Below are positions 9,642 through 20,336 of a stretch of DNA of 64,000 nt, piece by piece. The DNA lies in assembly GCF_029784165.1 (NCBI RefSeq), contig NC_073695.1, forward strand, positions 93,565,902 to 93,629,901. Reading direction: 5' to 3'. Positions within the stretch are counted from its first letter, which is position 1. Every line of letters starts with the position of its first letter. The position numbers were made by a program, and so were the translations under genes. The DNA comes from Wyeomyia smithii (Eukaryota; Arthropoda; Insecta; Diptera; Culicidae). Below the pieces are notes generated by a model. It was given only the letters and a program-made list of their open reading frames with translations, was not told where the DNA came from and ran no database searches.

Positions 9642-12016
9642 TTGCTGATATTATAGATATGCTGGACGATAAACGCTTGGGAGGCAGGCTAATTCTTACG
9701 AGTATTGATGATACAATAGGCAAGCAATAAAAACTTAAACAATAAATCAAATGAATAGCAATGTGTAAGCACGGTATTTGAATTCCGTTTTGTCATATGA
9801 TAAAGTTGATAATGATGGTAGTACATTTATGGTTTTCGTTATAGTGGCGTTTTATTCCTTTAACTAGGTGTGTTTATCCCATTCAATGTTTCACTAGTAA
9901 TTAGGTTTAATAAGGTGTATATCACTGATCTTTTTTGCTGTTTTTGCATCCTCTTTATTATCGCTTTGTTGCCTTCCCATTATCTGTCATACTAGTTTTT
10001 AGCAGCACTCAGTTTAGTCTTACCAGATTACCATATCTGCCTGAACTTGCCAGACACTTTTTTTTGCTTTTTCTGTATCGTCTATGGCCGTTGGCTAGTT
10101 GCCCTCCGAGTGGAGGAGTCTAGGTGTGTTTGTTTTTTTTTCTTCTTCTCTTCCGCATTTTGATAAAAACCTGGCCTATCGTAAAATGACCAACATTTTG
10201 TCAATGTTGTTTCTGCTCTATTTAGAATTTCTACTAGTACAATAATTTAGATGTGTGTTTGTTGCATGTGTGAGTCTGTGGGTACCTAAGTGCCTAAAAA
10301 CACTAACCACACAAGAAGAGATATATGCATTTACAGTGTCGCCAGTACTCTCGTAAAGCCCAGGCAAGCGGATAGGATTGTTTGACCAACTCCGTACACC
10401 ATGGCCAAAATAGGCGACATCGGCAGATTCGAGGCTCTATGTACAAAGGCTATGGTGGCACTGCTAACAGTACCACCGGTAACCGGTGAAACTACACCCA
10501 TTACCAGAATAAAAATTGAGAAAAATCGCCCGAACTTGTGCTTACGCAACGTTATGAATGCAATCACCGCTGCACCAGTATGAATGATAATCGACGAAAA
10601 CAAAGCCCACAGAAAGACGTGGTACCACATATCCACGAACTTAGTCAACGTACTAGTACCCACACCTCGCAGACCGATCACATTAGCTATCGTGTCCAAT
10701 TCCGATATACTTTCGGAATACATGGCTTTCGCCAAAAACCTGGCTAGGTTTTACTATGCTATCTTCTTAACTAGTAATAATTCTAATATTGTAGCAGTAA
10801 TCTCGATTCGCACAGAATATTTCTGACTTGCCTTAGTACTTGCTCTCTAGCAGCAATCCCGTGATACCAATCCGTCTGGTCTATACAGAATTTTATAATT
10901 CAATGCGTGCTGCTGCTTGTGCTGCGAAAATATTTGCGACAACAGTCGTAACAATTCCGTGCTGAATTTCCTCTCGATTAATGCAGACTTTTTCGTCTGT
11001 AGTGACAATGATGGCAAAATAGACTTCCAAGGAACCGCAGATTTTCGATGACGACAGCAGTTACTGGCGGATAACTTAATCAGATATACTGCTAGCAATG
11101 ATGAAGGTGGTGGCCGCAACAGGTAGTGCGAATAGAACGCACCACTGTGCATCATTGTGTGATTCTGAAACAAAGGAAAAGCGATCATTATATGACATAG
11201 TTAGGAAAATATATTAAAACAAATGAGTTGAATTATTATAAGCATCTTTAACCTTTTAACCTGCAACTGAAAGCAGTTTTCCTTTTATCGTTATTGTTGG
11301 CTGTTTCGATTTTATGTAGTCTCCCAACAAACAACTTCGTTGATTTATAGCTTGTTTAGTTGCTATTAGGCATATTTATTTGTATCTAAAATATGGAAAC
11401 GGGATGCGAGTGGACAACTAGTCGGGTGTATCTCAAGGAAACAACCTTGGACCTCTGCTTTTTACTATTTTATCATTCCAGCAGGCGGTAAACTTATCTA
11501 TGCAGATAATTTAAAACTCTATAGCAGACTGTAGATTAGGGTGGGGAAAAGTGATTGATTTTCCAGAACCAGTTTTTTTCGGTTCTATTTGGGGCCCCAA
11601 ACAATCCTACATTACCGGAGCTCGAATGGTTTTGTCTCCGCTTGGCGCATTGCATTTTAAATTTGTATGGGAAAACCCACTTTTTTACATTTCCTTTTCG
11701 GGAGAGCTCAGCGATGCATTATTAATGCACTACACTACGTAAAAATATAGTATTCTAGATGCTTAACAACTTTGCCGAAGACACTAAAGAGCTAGGATGT
11801 CCTGAAAAAATGTTATAGCCGTTCAAAGTTGAGTACATCGAATTAAATGCTGAAAATCTTGTTTCTTGCCAACACTACCAATGTCCGGTACATCAGTAGG
11901 ATTCCCATCAGAAGTAACCTGTTGTAAAGGGTTTATATACTCAGCTGGATCGAGCAAACAAATTTAGGTTAATTTTCTGGGCGTAGGCAGGATCTAAAAC
12001 GTGTTTTAGAGATTAC
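9642..12016. repeat. Right copy of the near-identical duplicated block
   Basis: It matches 1-2375 base for base apart from the two substitutions noted there. Here the sequence runs on past the position where the left copy hits the gap. Confidence 0.95.
10331..10723 (-). CDS. TMEM170: TMEM170-family three-pass membrane protein (copy in right duplicate)
   Basis: The protein is identical to that at 690-1082: 130 residues, three membrane spans, C-terminal FTRVLATL. Neither of the two block differences falls in the coding sequence. The role is inferred from vertebrate TMEM170A (ER and nuclear envelope membrane shaping). I expect only one of the two copies to exist per haploid genome. The start is the ATG at 10723-10721. 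Confidence 0.88.
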   Translation of the reverse strand: MYSESISELDTIANVIGLRGVGTSTLTKFVDMWYHVFLWALFSSIIIHTGAAVIAFITLRKHKFGRFFSIFILVMGVVSPVTGGTVSSATIAFVHRASNLPMSPILAMVYGVGQTILSACLGFTRVLATL

Positions 12017-12407
12017 TTCTGAAGGAAATCTGCCTATCGTCGGTACATTGACAGTGTTGACAAAAAAATAATTTTCAGCGTTTGATTCGACATACTTAAC
12101 TTTGAACATCTTAGCTCTTTGGTGTCTTTCGCAAAGTTGCTAAGCATCGAAAAACATACATTTTGAAGTTGTAAAACGTATGGTTTAAGCCTTTCTAAAC
12201 TCTCTCAAGTGCAAAATGCAAAAAAGTGGATTTTCCCCTGCAAATTTCCATGCAAATTTTAAATGCATTGCGCCAAGCGGAGCCAAAACCAATCGACTTC
12301 CGATAAATTTAGGATTATTTGGGGCCCCAAATGGAACCAAAAAAACGTGGTTCTGGCTTTGTGTTATCAAGTTTCATTTTTTTCCACATAACGATTCCCC
12401 ACCTCTA
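11537..12407. mobile_element. Complete 871-bp hAT-like MITE with long inverted arms
   Basis: It runs from TAGGGTGGGGAA to TTCCCCACCTCTA, with a perfect 8-bp duplication CTGTAGAT at 11529-11536 and 12408-12415. The arms are about 300 bp and diverged, and both contain TTTGGGGCCCCAAA. Short open frames in the two arms are mirror images of each other, which is a by-product of the palindrome and not a gene. Confidence 0.88.
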
Positions 12408-12458
12408 CTGTAGATATATATAATATGGAGTTCCTTACTGACATTTGATTCAAACGTA

Positions 12459-12896
12459 TTGAACCAGTACAGACCAAATTTCTTCGTAATGCTTAAGGAT
12501 CACTCCCATGGCGTAGTTTTGACTAATTGCCACCTTATGCCAATCGATGCTAATTACTTGGTATTGACACACTGGCAAAGAGTGTTCAGAGCCGTATTAT
12601 TTGTAGAAAAATTACTAATTGATGAAACAGACGCTTCAAACACATCCTGCGCTTTTCATTTCAACGTACTAAATATGGTCAATACGAACCCATCAGAGAG
12701 GTGTGGCATTTTTAATAATGTGTTTGAAGTGTTTGACTTTGATGAATCAAGCGTGATTTTTAAAAATAGACTTAGTTATAATGTGTTAGTCCTAAGTTCA
12801 AAACTTACTAAAGTGTGTATGGAATCGAATTGCAGCACAAAAAAAAATTTGGTAAATGTCACTAATCCAACCAATCGCCTTCTAACTTCCAGGTAG
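12459..12896 (+). other. Open frame of 145 codons, unidentified
   Basis: ATG-less open frame (alternative start) with no domain, signal peptide or repeat recognised. It lies just beyond the 3' end of a transposase pseudogene on the other strand, and may be antisense flank of that element. I do not consider it a supported gene. Confidence 0.15.
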
Positions 12897-12984
12897 TAAA
12901 ATAAAACATGTTATTTAGGTTTTTTACTGTTCGTTTTATTCAATTTCATCCACGAATGAATAATGCACTAACTTTCCTCTTGAC

Positions 12985-14294
12985 ACTGCTCATGAGGTCT
13001 TGCACAATTTTGGACCCACTGTTTTTGTGAGGTAATTCATTTTCTCCTCGTATCCTCCTCCGATTATGATGTGCCTGCTCCATGATGGCCCAGTCCTTCT
13101 CAATTGGCCGCACTTCAGGTGCGTTCGGGGGATTGAGATGCTTCGGTACGAAATTGACTTCCTTAGTATCGTACCACTCCAGAACATCTTTCGAGTAAGT
13201 GGCCGTTCAATAATTACGTAAGCACATTTTTTCACTTTCTTGTCCAAACCTTCAAGACACCCAATTACTTCAGTTGTCTCTTCTGCATCAATACCCTTGC
13301 ATTAATCCACTCCTCGTCTGAGCTCCAGTTTCCTCATCCTGAAGAAGCAAGTACAATACTTCGTTTTCTCTTCTGCCCTTAATTCGAGTTAACTGTCCTT
13401 CCGTAATTTTCACTGTCCAGTCTTTAATGCACATAATTATCTGAGCAGCTGCATTAACAATATTTTTCTTACGTAAGATAACCAATCCACCCCCTCCCCC
13501 CACCTTGTAAGACAACCTACCCCCCCCCCCCACACCCCCATTTGCTTACGTAATTATTGAACGGCCCCTAGTGACACGAGGCTGAATCCGGCCTGAAAGT
13601 TGCAGGCCCATTTTGTGACTTCAGAAGTGGAAGTAAACGCTTTTGGAGGTATTCCTTCAAGTATTGCCATCAATGGGCAGGTATTGACCGTTCAGGTTGT
13701 CACGAATGGGGTACTCCGCTTTCCACACGAGCAAATTGCTTACCAAACCATGTCCTTTTTAGGCAAACTTTGACACCTTTTGCTTTCTAACGTTCTCAGG
13801 AACTTCGAATTTATGATAAGTGGTGAAGTACTGGAGCCCAGGAAGTCTGCTTTTAGATATGTCTCGTCATCCATAACGAGGCAATGTGATTTTGTCAACA
13901 TCAGGATGTAGAGCGCACGTGTTTTTGCCACCGTATTCTGTCTTCTGAACTTTGTACGTGTGTAATCCTTCACGTTTTTTCACATCTTGAACGAAAGTTT
14001 TACTCAAATGCAATTTTTCAACCACATCTCCACATCTCTAACTGAACTGTTCGGATTCCTCTTAAAAGCTGGAATTACCCACTTGTGATCCTTTGCACTA
14101 TTCGGAGATCCATTTTGGCCACTTTTTTTCTTTCCGGTCGATGGTCAAACTGGCTCGTTTCACCGATTTAAAACGCGAGTTACCGTAGATTGACCCCTTC
14201 CCAGTTTCCTGTTGATTGAACGATGAGAAAGATTCGGATTATTGAAGCATGTACGCAAAATTTCTTCACGCCTATTCTGTTCTTTCGACTTCAT
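12985..14294 (-). pseudogene. Second DD37E Tc1/mariner transposase pseudogene
   Basis: It starts at the ATG 14294-14292 (MKSKEQNRREEI) with a helix-turn-helix segment LSHRSINRKLGRGQSTVTR. It continues through stops and frame changes to the first catalytic block VMDDETYLKADF (about 13890-13855), then RPDSASCHY split by a MITE, then LNPPNAPEVRPIEKDWAIM near 13100. Reading across the MITE with a single TA gives CHYSKDVLEWYD in frame, so the spacing between the second D and the last E is 37. The family is the IS630-Tc1-mariner class, ITmD37E-like. The gene is dead. Confidence 0.85.
13198..13568. mobile_element. TA-flanked MITE inside the transposase pseudogene
   Basis: The inverted ends GGCCGTTCAATAATTACG / CGTAATTATTGAACGGCC are flanked by TA at 13196-13197 and 13569-13570. 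Removing the element with one TA rejoins the transposase reading frame. A C-rich tract (about 13488-13540) lies next to the right end. Confidence 0.85.
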
Positions 14295-14499
14295 CTTCGC
14301 AACGATTGCACTAGCAGCTAAGTGCAACTTACACAGTGTCAACAATACACATTGAACAAATTTCACCCAAATGTTCAATAGATATTACCCAATGAGTAAA
14401 AAGTTACAGCCATTTGAAAATGATGCAATTTGATTCTGTACACTGCCCTCAAATAAACTATTTCAAACTAGATTCCGTACACCCTCTAGAAGACATTAG

Positions 14500-15515
14500 G
14501 GAACATTCATCAACGACGAGAGACGAGGGGGGGGGGTTGCAGTTTTGTGACGAAATGTGACGAGGAGGAGGGGGGGGGAAGCCAAGCTACGTAGCAAATA
14601 TGAAACTAAGAATAAAATTAATTTTTTTCTTATTGTTTTTTTTTTCACTGTTTTGGCTGTTAGAGTCATTTTTATTACTTTCTTGTCTTTGAACTATTCA
14701 CATATTATTCACAAATTATGCACATTAGCATAAAATTTTACACGGGTTTGTCATTAAATTGACAAATGAAAAAACGGCTTTTACGTTAAAAATACTTAAC
14801 AGATGAAATTTGGCTGCGGAGTTTTCTGTTTCAACTCAACGTATCGTTCCAGCATATATAAGTGGTGTAATACTCGTATTTTTACAATGACAAAACCATT
14901 TAAAATGCTTCTCTCGACTTCATGTATATGGCATATTAGCCCATTTTTCAATTATGGGCAGTGTATAACAATGGACAATAAGATTTATGTTGAATTTGGT
15001 TTAACTCACTTGAGAAAAAAAGGGGCGTCGATGTTTACCGCACATTTTGGGAAAAACTGTCACACATACTTTGAATTGCCGGAAACGGAAGCGCTCGACC
15101 TATGCGGTTCGTTTTTTCGATTGCTCCGCACCGATTAATTAAGTTCTTGATTGCTGTACAGCGCAATGCCAGCAAAGTGTGAAAAATGCCATAAACGCAT
15201 ATCATGTTTTAAATAAGTGCAAAGGGTGGAGAAAAAGGTTCTACGAAATTAGGCAGTTTCGTAGTACCAGTGAAAGTGATGCCAATGCTAAAATCCTCCT
15301 TTTTTCGGTGGCGGAGCGTTTTTCGCGAGCGCTCACTATGAGTTTGTATGAGTGAGCGCAAAGTGAACTTAGGTAGCAAGAAGAGCGCGTGTGCTGCAAG
15401 ATTGTATTTCACCCATGCCACGTTTCTCGCACTAACACCATCGTTCAGAGAAGATACGCTCCTAAAGATAAGTACTAGTATTGGGGATATTTTTCTTGTA
15501 ATTTTTTTTTCTGAT
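14500..15515. other. Repeat-like region with G-runs, no supported gene
   Basis: Two poly-G tracts (around 14528 and 14569) flank a TGACGAAATGTGACGAGG stretch. A 111-codon open frame at 14803-15138 has no recognisable domain. Its tail ACATACTTTGAATTGCCGGAA recurs near 17748, which points to a repeat rather than a gene. Confidence 0.4.
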
Positions 15516-15844
15516 GGGGTCCTTAAGTTTTAAACGGTTTTCTGATTTTTATCAGCTGGAAGATGAGCTGCAATTTTCTGAGCAAAACGTGATTTTCAAA
15601 AAATGTTGATCATTTTCCTTTGTTTTTTAAATGAAGAATAAAAATCTGCTCGAAATGCCTTAAATGACAGTTCTCTCATATATCGTACATGGGCGAAACG
15701 TCATCTAAGACCTTTCGAGCAATTTTTTTATTCTTCATTTAAAAATTGAAGAAAAACGATAAACGTTTTTAAGAAATCACGTTTTGCTCAAAAAAAGGCG
15801 GCTTTTTCAAAAGATATATAAAAACCGGTATAGCTTTAGGACCC
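15516..15844. mobile_element. Palindromic MITE-like element
   Basis: The outer arms are GGGTCCTTAAGTTTTAAACGG and its imperfect inverse. The inner arms carry GAGCAAAACGTGATTT, ATGAAGAATAAAAA and CTCGAAA with matching inverses. In total about 110 bp per arm are imperfectly paired. No clear target duplication was found. Confidence 0.65.
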
Positions 15845-16030
15845 AATTGAATGGTAGAATGGATAGGTCGAGGAAGAGAAGCTTTGTTCTCTTTGCCTTT
15901 GATCGGGTCTCTTTCCCCCGAAGCTTGGGCGGAGGGTGATGCGGCGCGAATAGCGTCGAAAGAAGATTTTTCCTTCAAGTGAAGATCAAAGACGATGTTC
16001 GTGCTACATCCTTTCCATCGAACAGCTCGG
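15845..16030. other. Spacer between palindromic element and triple palindrome
   Basis: No gene or repeat unit is recognised here. The sequence is moderately GC-rich toward the right. Confidence 0.4.
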
Positions 16031-16479
16031 CCTTAGGCCTCTGCCATGCTGAATGCCAACGCGGGCGATCGGGCGAGATTCTTGCCGTAGGTAAATAAAC
16101 AGCTGTAAGTAGAGCTGTTCATTAACCTACGGCAGAAATCTCGCCCGATTGCTCGCGTTGGCGTTTAGCCTGGCAGAGACCTTAGGCCTCTGCCATGGTG
16201 AACGCGAACGCGTGCGATTCGGCTTGAAACTTGCCGTAGGTAAATGAACAGCCGTGAAGAGGGCTGTTTTTTTACCTACGGCAAGCTTCTCGCCCCATCG
16301 CTCGCGTTCGCGTTCACCATGACGAAGGCCTTAGGCCTTCGTCATGCTGAGTTCGGCACGGCGCGAACTGCGGCGAAACAGTTCGGGATCTGTTTTGACG
16401 CGCGTGAGTTTTCATTGCTGATATTATTCCTCACTGTGAGAAAAGACGCAGTTCGCGCCGAAGCATGACGAAGGCCTTA
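16031..16479. repeat. Three consecutive long palindromes sharing CCTTAGGCC boundaries
   Basis: Three hairpins follow one another: 16031-16186, 16180-16335 and 16329-16479. Each arm is about 60-70 bp. The first two share the arm core CTTGCCGTAGGTAAAT and its inverse, and the third has TTCGTCATGCTGAGTTCGG with its inverse. The palindrome CCTTAGG(CC) sits at each junction and is shared by adjacent hairpins. A further 8-bp-stem hairpin (CGCAGACT / AGTCTGCG) follows near 16503-16533. This is GC-richer than the surroundings. Confidence 0.85.
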
Positions 16480-17029
16480 CAGTGCGTGCTGAGACTTGAA
16501 GGACGCAGACTGGAGAATTGTTGCGAGTCTGCGATTTCTTCGATTTTTATTCGATTCGAACGGCAGCTTCAAACAGGCCGTTTTTTATGTTCTCTCGCGT
16601 GCGTGATCGCTTGCATGCAATGTTTAAACATTTGGATTCTTCGGGTGGTGGATAGTTTACGCGCGCGCCGCTTTTAACTTCGCGCGCAACATTGTTCGAT
16701 TCCGTCACTTATCACGGTGACCCAACCCTTCCTCTACGTGGCAGTCGTGGAGATGCAGAGGTAAACTCGGTCTCCGACAACAACGATTACTACAACTCCT
16801 TCCTCACAACATCCTTTCTTACCCTAACAATCGTAAGGACGTGGCCGGTGCCGTTTTTTATTTTTCCTGTGTGGACTGCGACCAGAGACATTTGATCTAT
16901 TGTTATATTACCCAGGTGTTTTCTGTACTGCGCACTTCATATTATTGGCAGTATCACTATTGAATGATACGCATTTTCATCCGTGCTTGTGTGTGAGAGT
17001 TTACTCTTCCGTTTCAAGCTTACTGCTTT

Positions 17030-17510
17030 ACTATACCGAGCCTCTTTCTATCCTACCAATATCGCCAAATTACAATTCCCTGGAGTGAGAATACACCTAA
17101 CGTTCCTCTCTGGTCAGGTTAATTCCAAGAGGCACTTATTATGTCAAGAGGAAGGAGTCTTATCGAAACCTCGATCCACCTGCCAATATCGCCAATTACA
17201 ATTCCCTGGAGAGGATAAATGTGATCAGTTTTATTATAAGAAGGACTTATTTTGTCAAGAGGAAGGAGTCTTATCGAAATCTTGTTTCTTCTACCAACAC
17301 CACGTCACAATCACAATTCCCTGAAGATGCACCTAATTCTTCACCTCTGGTCAGTTTTATTATAAGAGAACTTATATTTTGTCAAGAGAAAGGAGTCTTA
17401 TCGAAACCTCCACCCAAGACCGCGCCATAGTTACAATCCCCTGAAGAAAACTATTATTCGTTACTTAGACCAGTTTTATTATGAGAGGGACTTATTTCTG
17501 TTAGGATGAA
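17030..17510. repeat. Tandem repeat of about 120 bp, near four copies
   Basis: The landmark CAATTCCCTGRAG recurs at 17073, 17199, 17314 and 17434. GTCAAGAGGAAGGAGTCTTA occurs once per unit in three units. Copies differ by substitutions and short indels. Open frames through it are not conserved between units, so it is unlikely to be coding. Confidence 0.8.
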
Positions 17511-19742
17511 AGTCAGCAGGGGTACTATAGACATCAGCTTGAAAGAAAGGTGTGCAGTGAAGAGCCTGAGGCCAGCGACGTTATGGATCTATACAAAGCG
17601 GAAGCTACTGAATTGTTGTACATTGAAAATGGTAAACTAATCCCAAGCTGCCATATACTTGGTTCCCTGTGCTTCTTCCCTAGCTCAGATCCATCACGGA
17701 GGAGCAACTACGAAATGTGTGGTCGTTAAGCTCAAGCTCAAGCTAACATACTTTGAATTGCCGGAACCGGTCACGTAACGCGACACCAGGGGTCTGACGT
17801 TTAATGAGTATCCCGTATCCAAAATCTTAATGCAATATGACGTCATTTGTTCAGTAAACAACTTAAAAACCATGATTATTCTCGACCACAGTGCAGTTTT
17901 AACATGAAGATATATTACCGTGTAAATGGTGTTACCAAAATTATCACAATGATGATTGTCATTACTGGCAAATCTTGTCGTTTCTTGCTGTGTCGATGGA
18001 ACCGTAATGTCAGTGGTACCGCTATAAAATTTGGTAGCGCGACTTTTATATCGGATTTGACGTTTATAGCATAGCCCTGCGCGAACCGACTTTGGCTTAC
18101 ATTTTAGCCTGGATATTAGAAATTAACTTAAAGAGCATTGTACGGGTCCTAGATAATGACAACTAAATGCACTTCTTATGACGGGTTGGTTCCGCAATTT
18201 AGATAGTTATATCATGTACGGAAACCCGATACATTTCGTAACGCGACACAATCGCTGAATTTCACTTTTTCAACCTTTGATGGCATACGTTCAGATAAAA
18301 TCTTGTTGGTCGGAATAGCAACTAAATTTTTAATGCGATTGCCTTGGCATTTTATCAATCAACTTAGAATTCTGTCTTATTCGATATGCATATTGCATTT
18401 TTTTAAATTTTTGAGCTATGAGTGCATGAAACTTTGCCAGTTTTTATACTCAGTAGGTATCTTAACTCAAATACAAAACAAAAGATTATCGGGGCGAAGC
18501 ACCGTGTCCTCTCGCGTATGCGTCGGTGAGAGGGAATAAAGCGGTCGTACATAATGCTTCGGTGTAATCGTGTCTTCGGTCTTGGTGAGCTTTGCTCATC
18601 TAAGGATTATCGGTGTATTGTGATTTCCGAGATGTACCAAATCATTATTTCGGAGACTGTACGCCCGTTGGTTCTTTTTGAGCACGTTACGATTCAGAGT
18701 AGGTTTCGTTCGTTCGATAAATATTGTAATTATTCAATCGCGACGAAGACAAACCCTGCATGGATGCCAAATCTATTCCTGTTTTGCCGGTTTCCTTTTT
18801 TTTTCTTTTTAATAAAGCGGCTGTTTTGGCTATTTCGTCATACCAGTGGTCGGCACGCTCTTGCTTGCTTTCGGAGAAGGCAGTTCAGTTTCGCGCGCGG
18901 TAATTTGACTGCGCCCAGTGTTACTATCTTAATACAGCGCTCTATCGGTTATTTGAGCTGGTACCAGTATCTTGCGTAGTTTGCGTTTGGCGTGCTGTTG
19001 TTACGTTTTACGAAATCCATTCGATTCTAGGTAAATTTGAATTAAGTTCACGGCAATAAACGCGAAGTTTGGTGTGATACAGACTGTTAACGATTGGTAG
19101 GTTGCCGAAGATAACTAGATCGTGGCGCGGTTCTATTTATATCGTCTCCTGGTGGTCGGTTGCCCAGAGACCGAGAAGTAACCATATCGTGCGCGAATTT
19201 GTGTAGAAAAGATCGCACCACCAACCTCGATGGATCCAGATCAATTCCTTTCCACTAACACTAATTCCTTCCTTTGATACTTGTGGATGCTGCAGAAGAT
19301 TCCTCGGTCTCTAGTAGCAACAAGTATTAAACTAACACTCCCGATATCCCTTCCTCTATTGATCTGCATTGGGCGTGGCCAGCTTCGTTATTGACCAGTG
19401 AAAAGAAAGATCACCAGGAATTGTACACTGAGAATGGCTTGCTACTTCCAGGCACCATTTTGACGGTTCTTCGTGCAATTTCAGCTGATTCTGGTCAATC
19501 GCGGGCAACACACGGGCGATCAAATATGCTATGCTATGCTATGATGGCATACGTTCAGATATTAGCTCTGCCGTAAGTTCTTGGACGAGCCATTGGCATC
19601 CCTATACCGAGTAATAGTGAATGACAATGAACTCATGAATGGGCCCAAATTAATTTGTGCCCGCTGTCAGCAGTAAAATAAAGATGTTTGAAAAGAGGCG
19701 GTGATATGCTATCTCGTTTACAGATATGTTGATATGTTAGCC
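17511..19742. other. Repeat-derived region without a supported gene
   Basis: It contains two copies of the CGTAACGCGACAC motif (17774 and 18237). Two short related segments, near 17610 and 19418, share a GAATTGTACAYTGARAATGG-like core. A 141-codon open frame at 18554-18979 has no recognised domain. Confidence 0.4.
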
Positions 19743-19750
19743 CTTGAAGC

Positions 19751-20336
19751 CACTGTTACCAACTGTACAGATTTATCTGGAAATGTACAGATTTTCTCGG
19801 TTTTTTCGGTACAGATTCTGTACCGTACAGATTACAGGTTTCAAGAAAAAGTACAGATAAGTACAGATTTTTTAAATGGTTAGAAAAGATTAGACAAAAC
19901 TTTTTGACCGATCGCAATGAATGCGATCTTGCAATACACGCACTTAGAATTTACTGCCAAATCTCGGAAATTCGCTGTCGAGAATGGCACCACTCGGTTA
20001 AAAAACGGCAGCTGTTACATTTTTTCGTAAATCTCGATTTAACCAAACTGAAATGTTGGCACAAAATATCCGAAATATCGGTAGTGTTGCTGAATTATGG
20101 GTTTCATTGTTTTTTGGCTGAATTTTCAGGAGATTGAACCGCAATGGCTCGGTAATAAAAACTGTAATTAAAACTGAGTCAACGCAGTCGCAGTTTTCTC
20201 TGAACAATTCACGTTGAAGCTGTTTTTTTTTTCAAAAATATATAAAATAAAACCTTGGTACAGATTTTTCCCGGAAATAGTACAGATGAAAAAGATTATA
20301 GTAGCTCCCAGTACAGATGAAAATGTGGCAACACTG
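19751..20336. mobile_element. hAT MITE family A, copy at 19.8 kb
   Basis: It runs from CACTGTTACCAACTGTACAG to AATGTGGCAACACTG, with a perfect 8-bp duplication CTTGAAGC (19743-19750, 20337-20344). The joined flanks match an uninterrupted relative at about 29428-29500, which acts as an empty site. Confidence 0.9.

Noticed and set aside
16031..17510. CRISPR-like array
   Set aside because: The units are palindromes and a 120-bp tandem repeat, without constant short repeats and unique spacers, in a eukaryotic context.
18783..19060. Possible promoter near the GCGCGCGG tract
   Set aside because: No TATA, initiator and splice donor in consistent order, and no downstream exon recognised.
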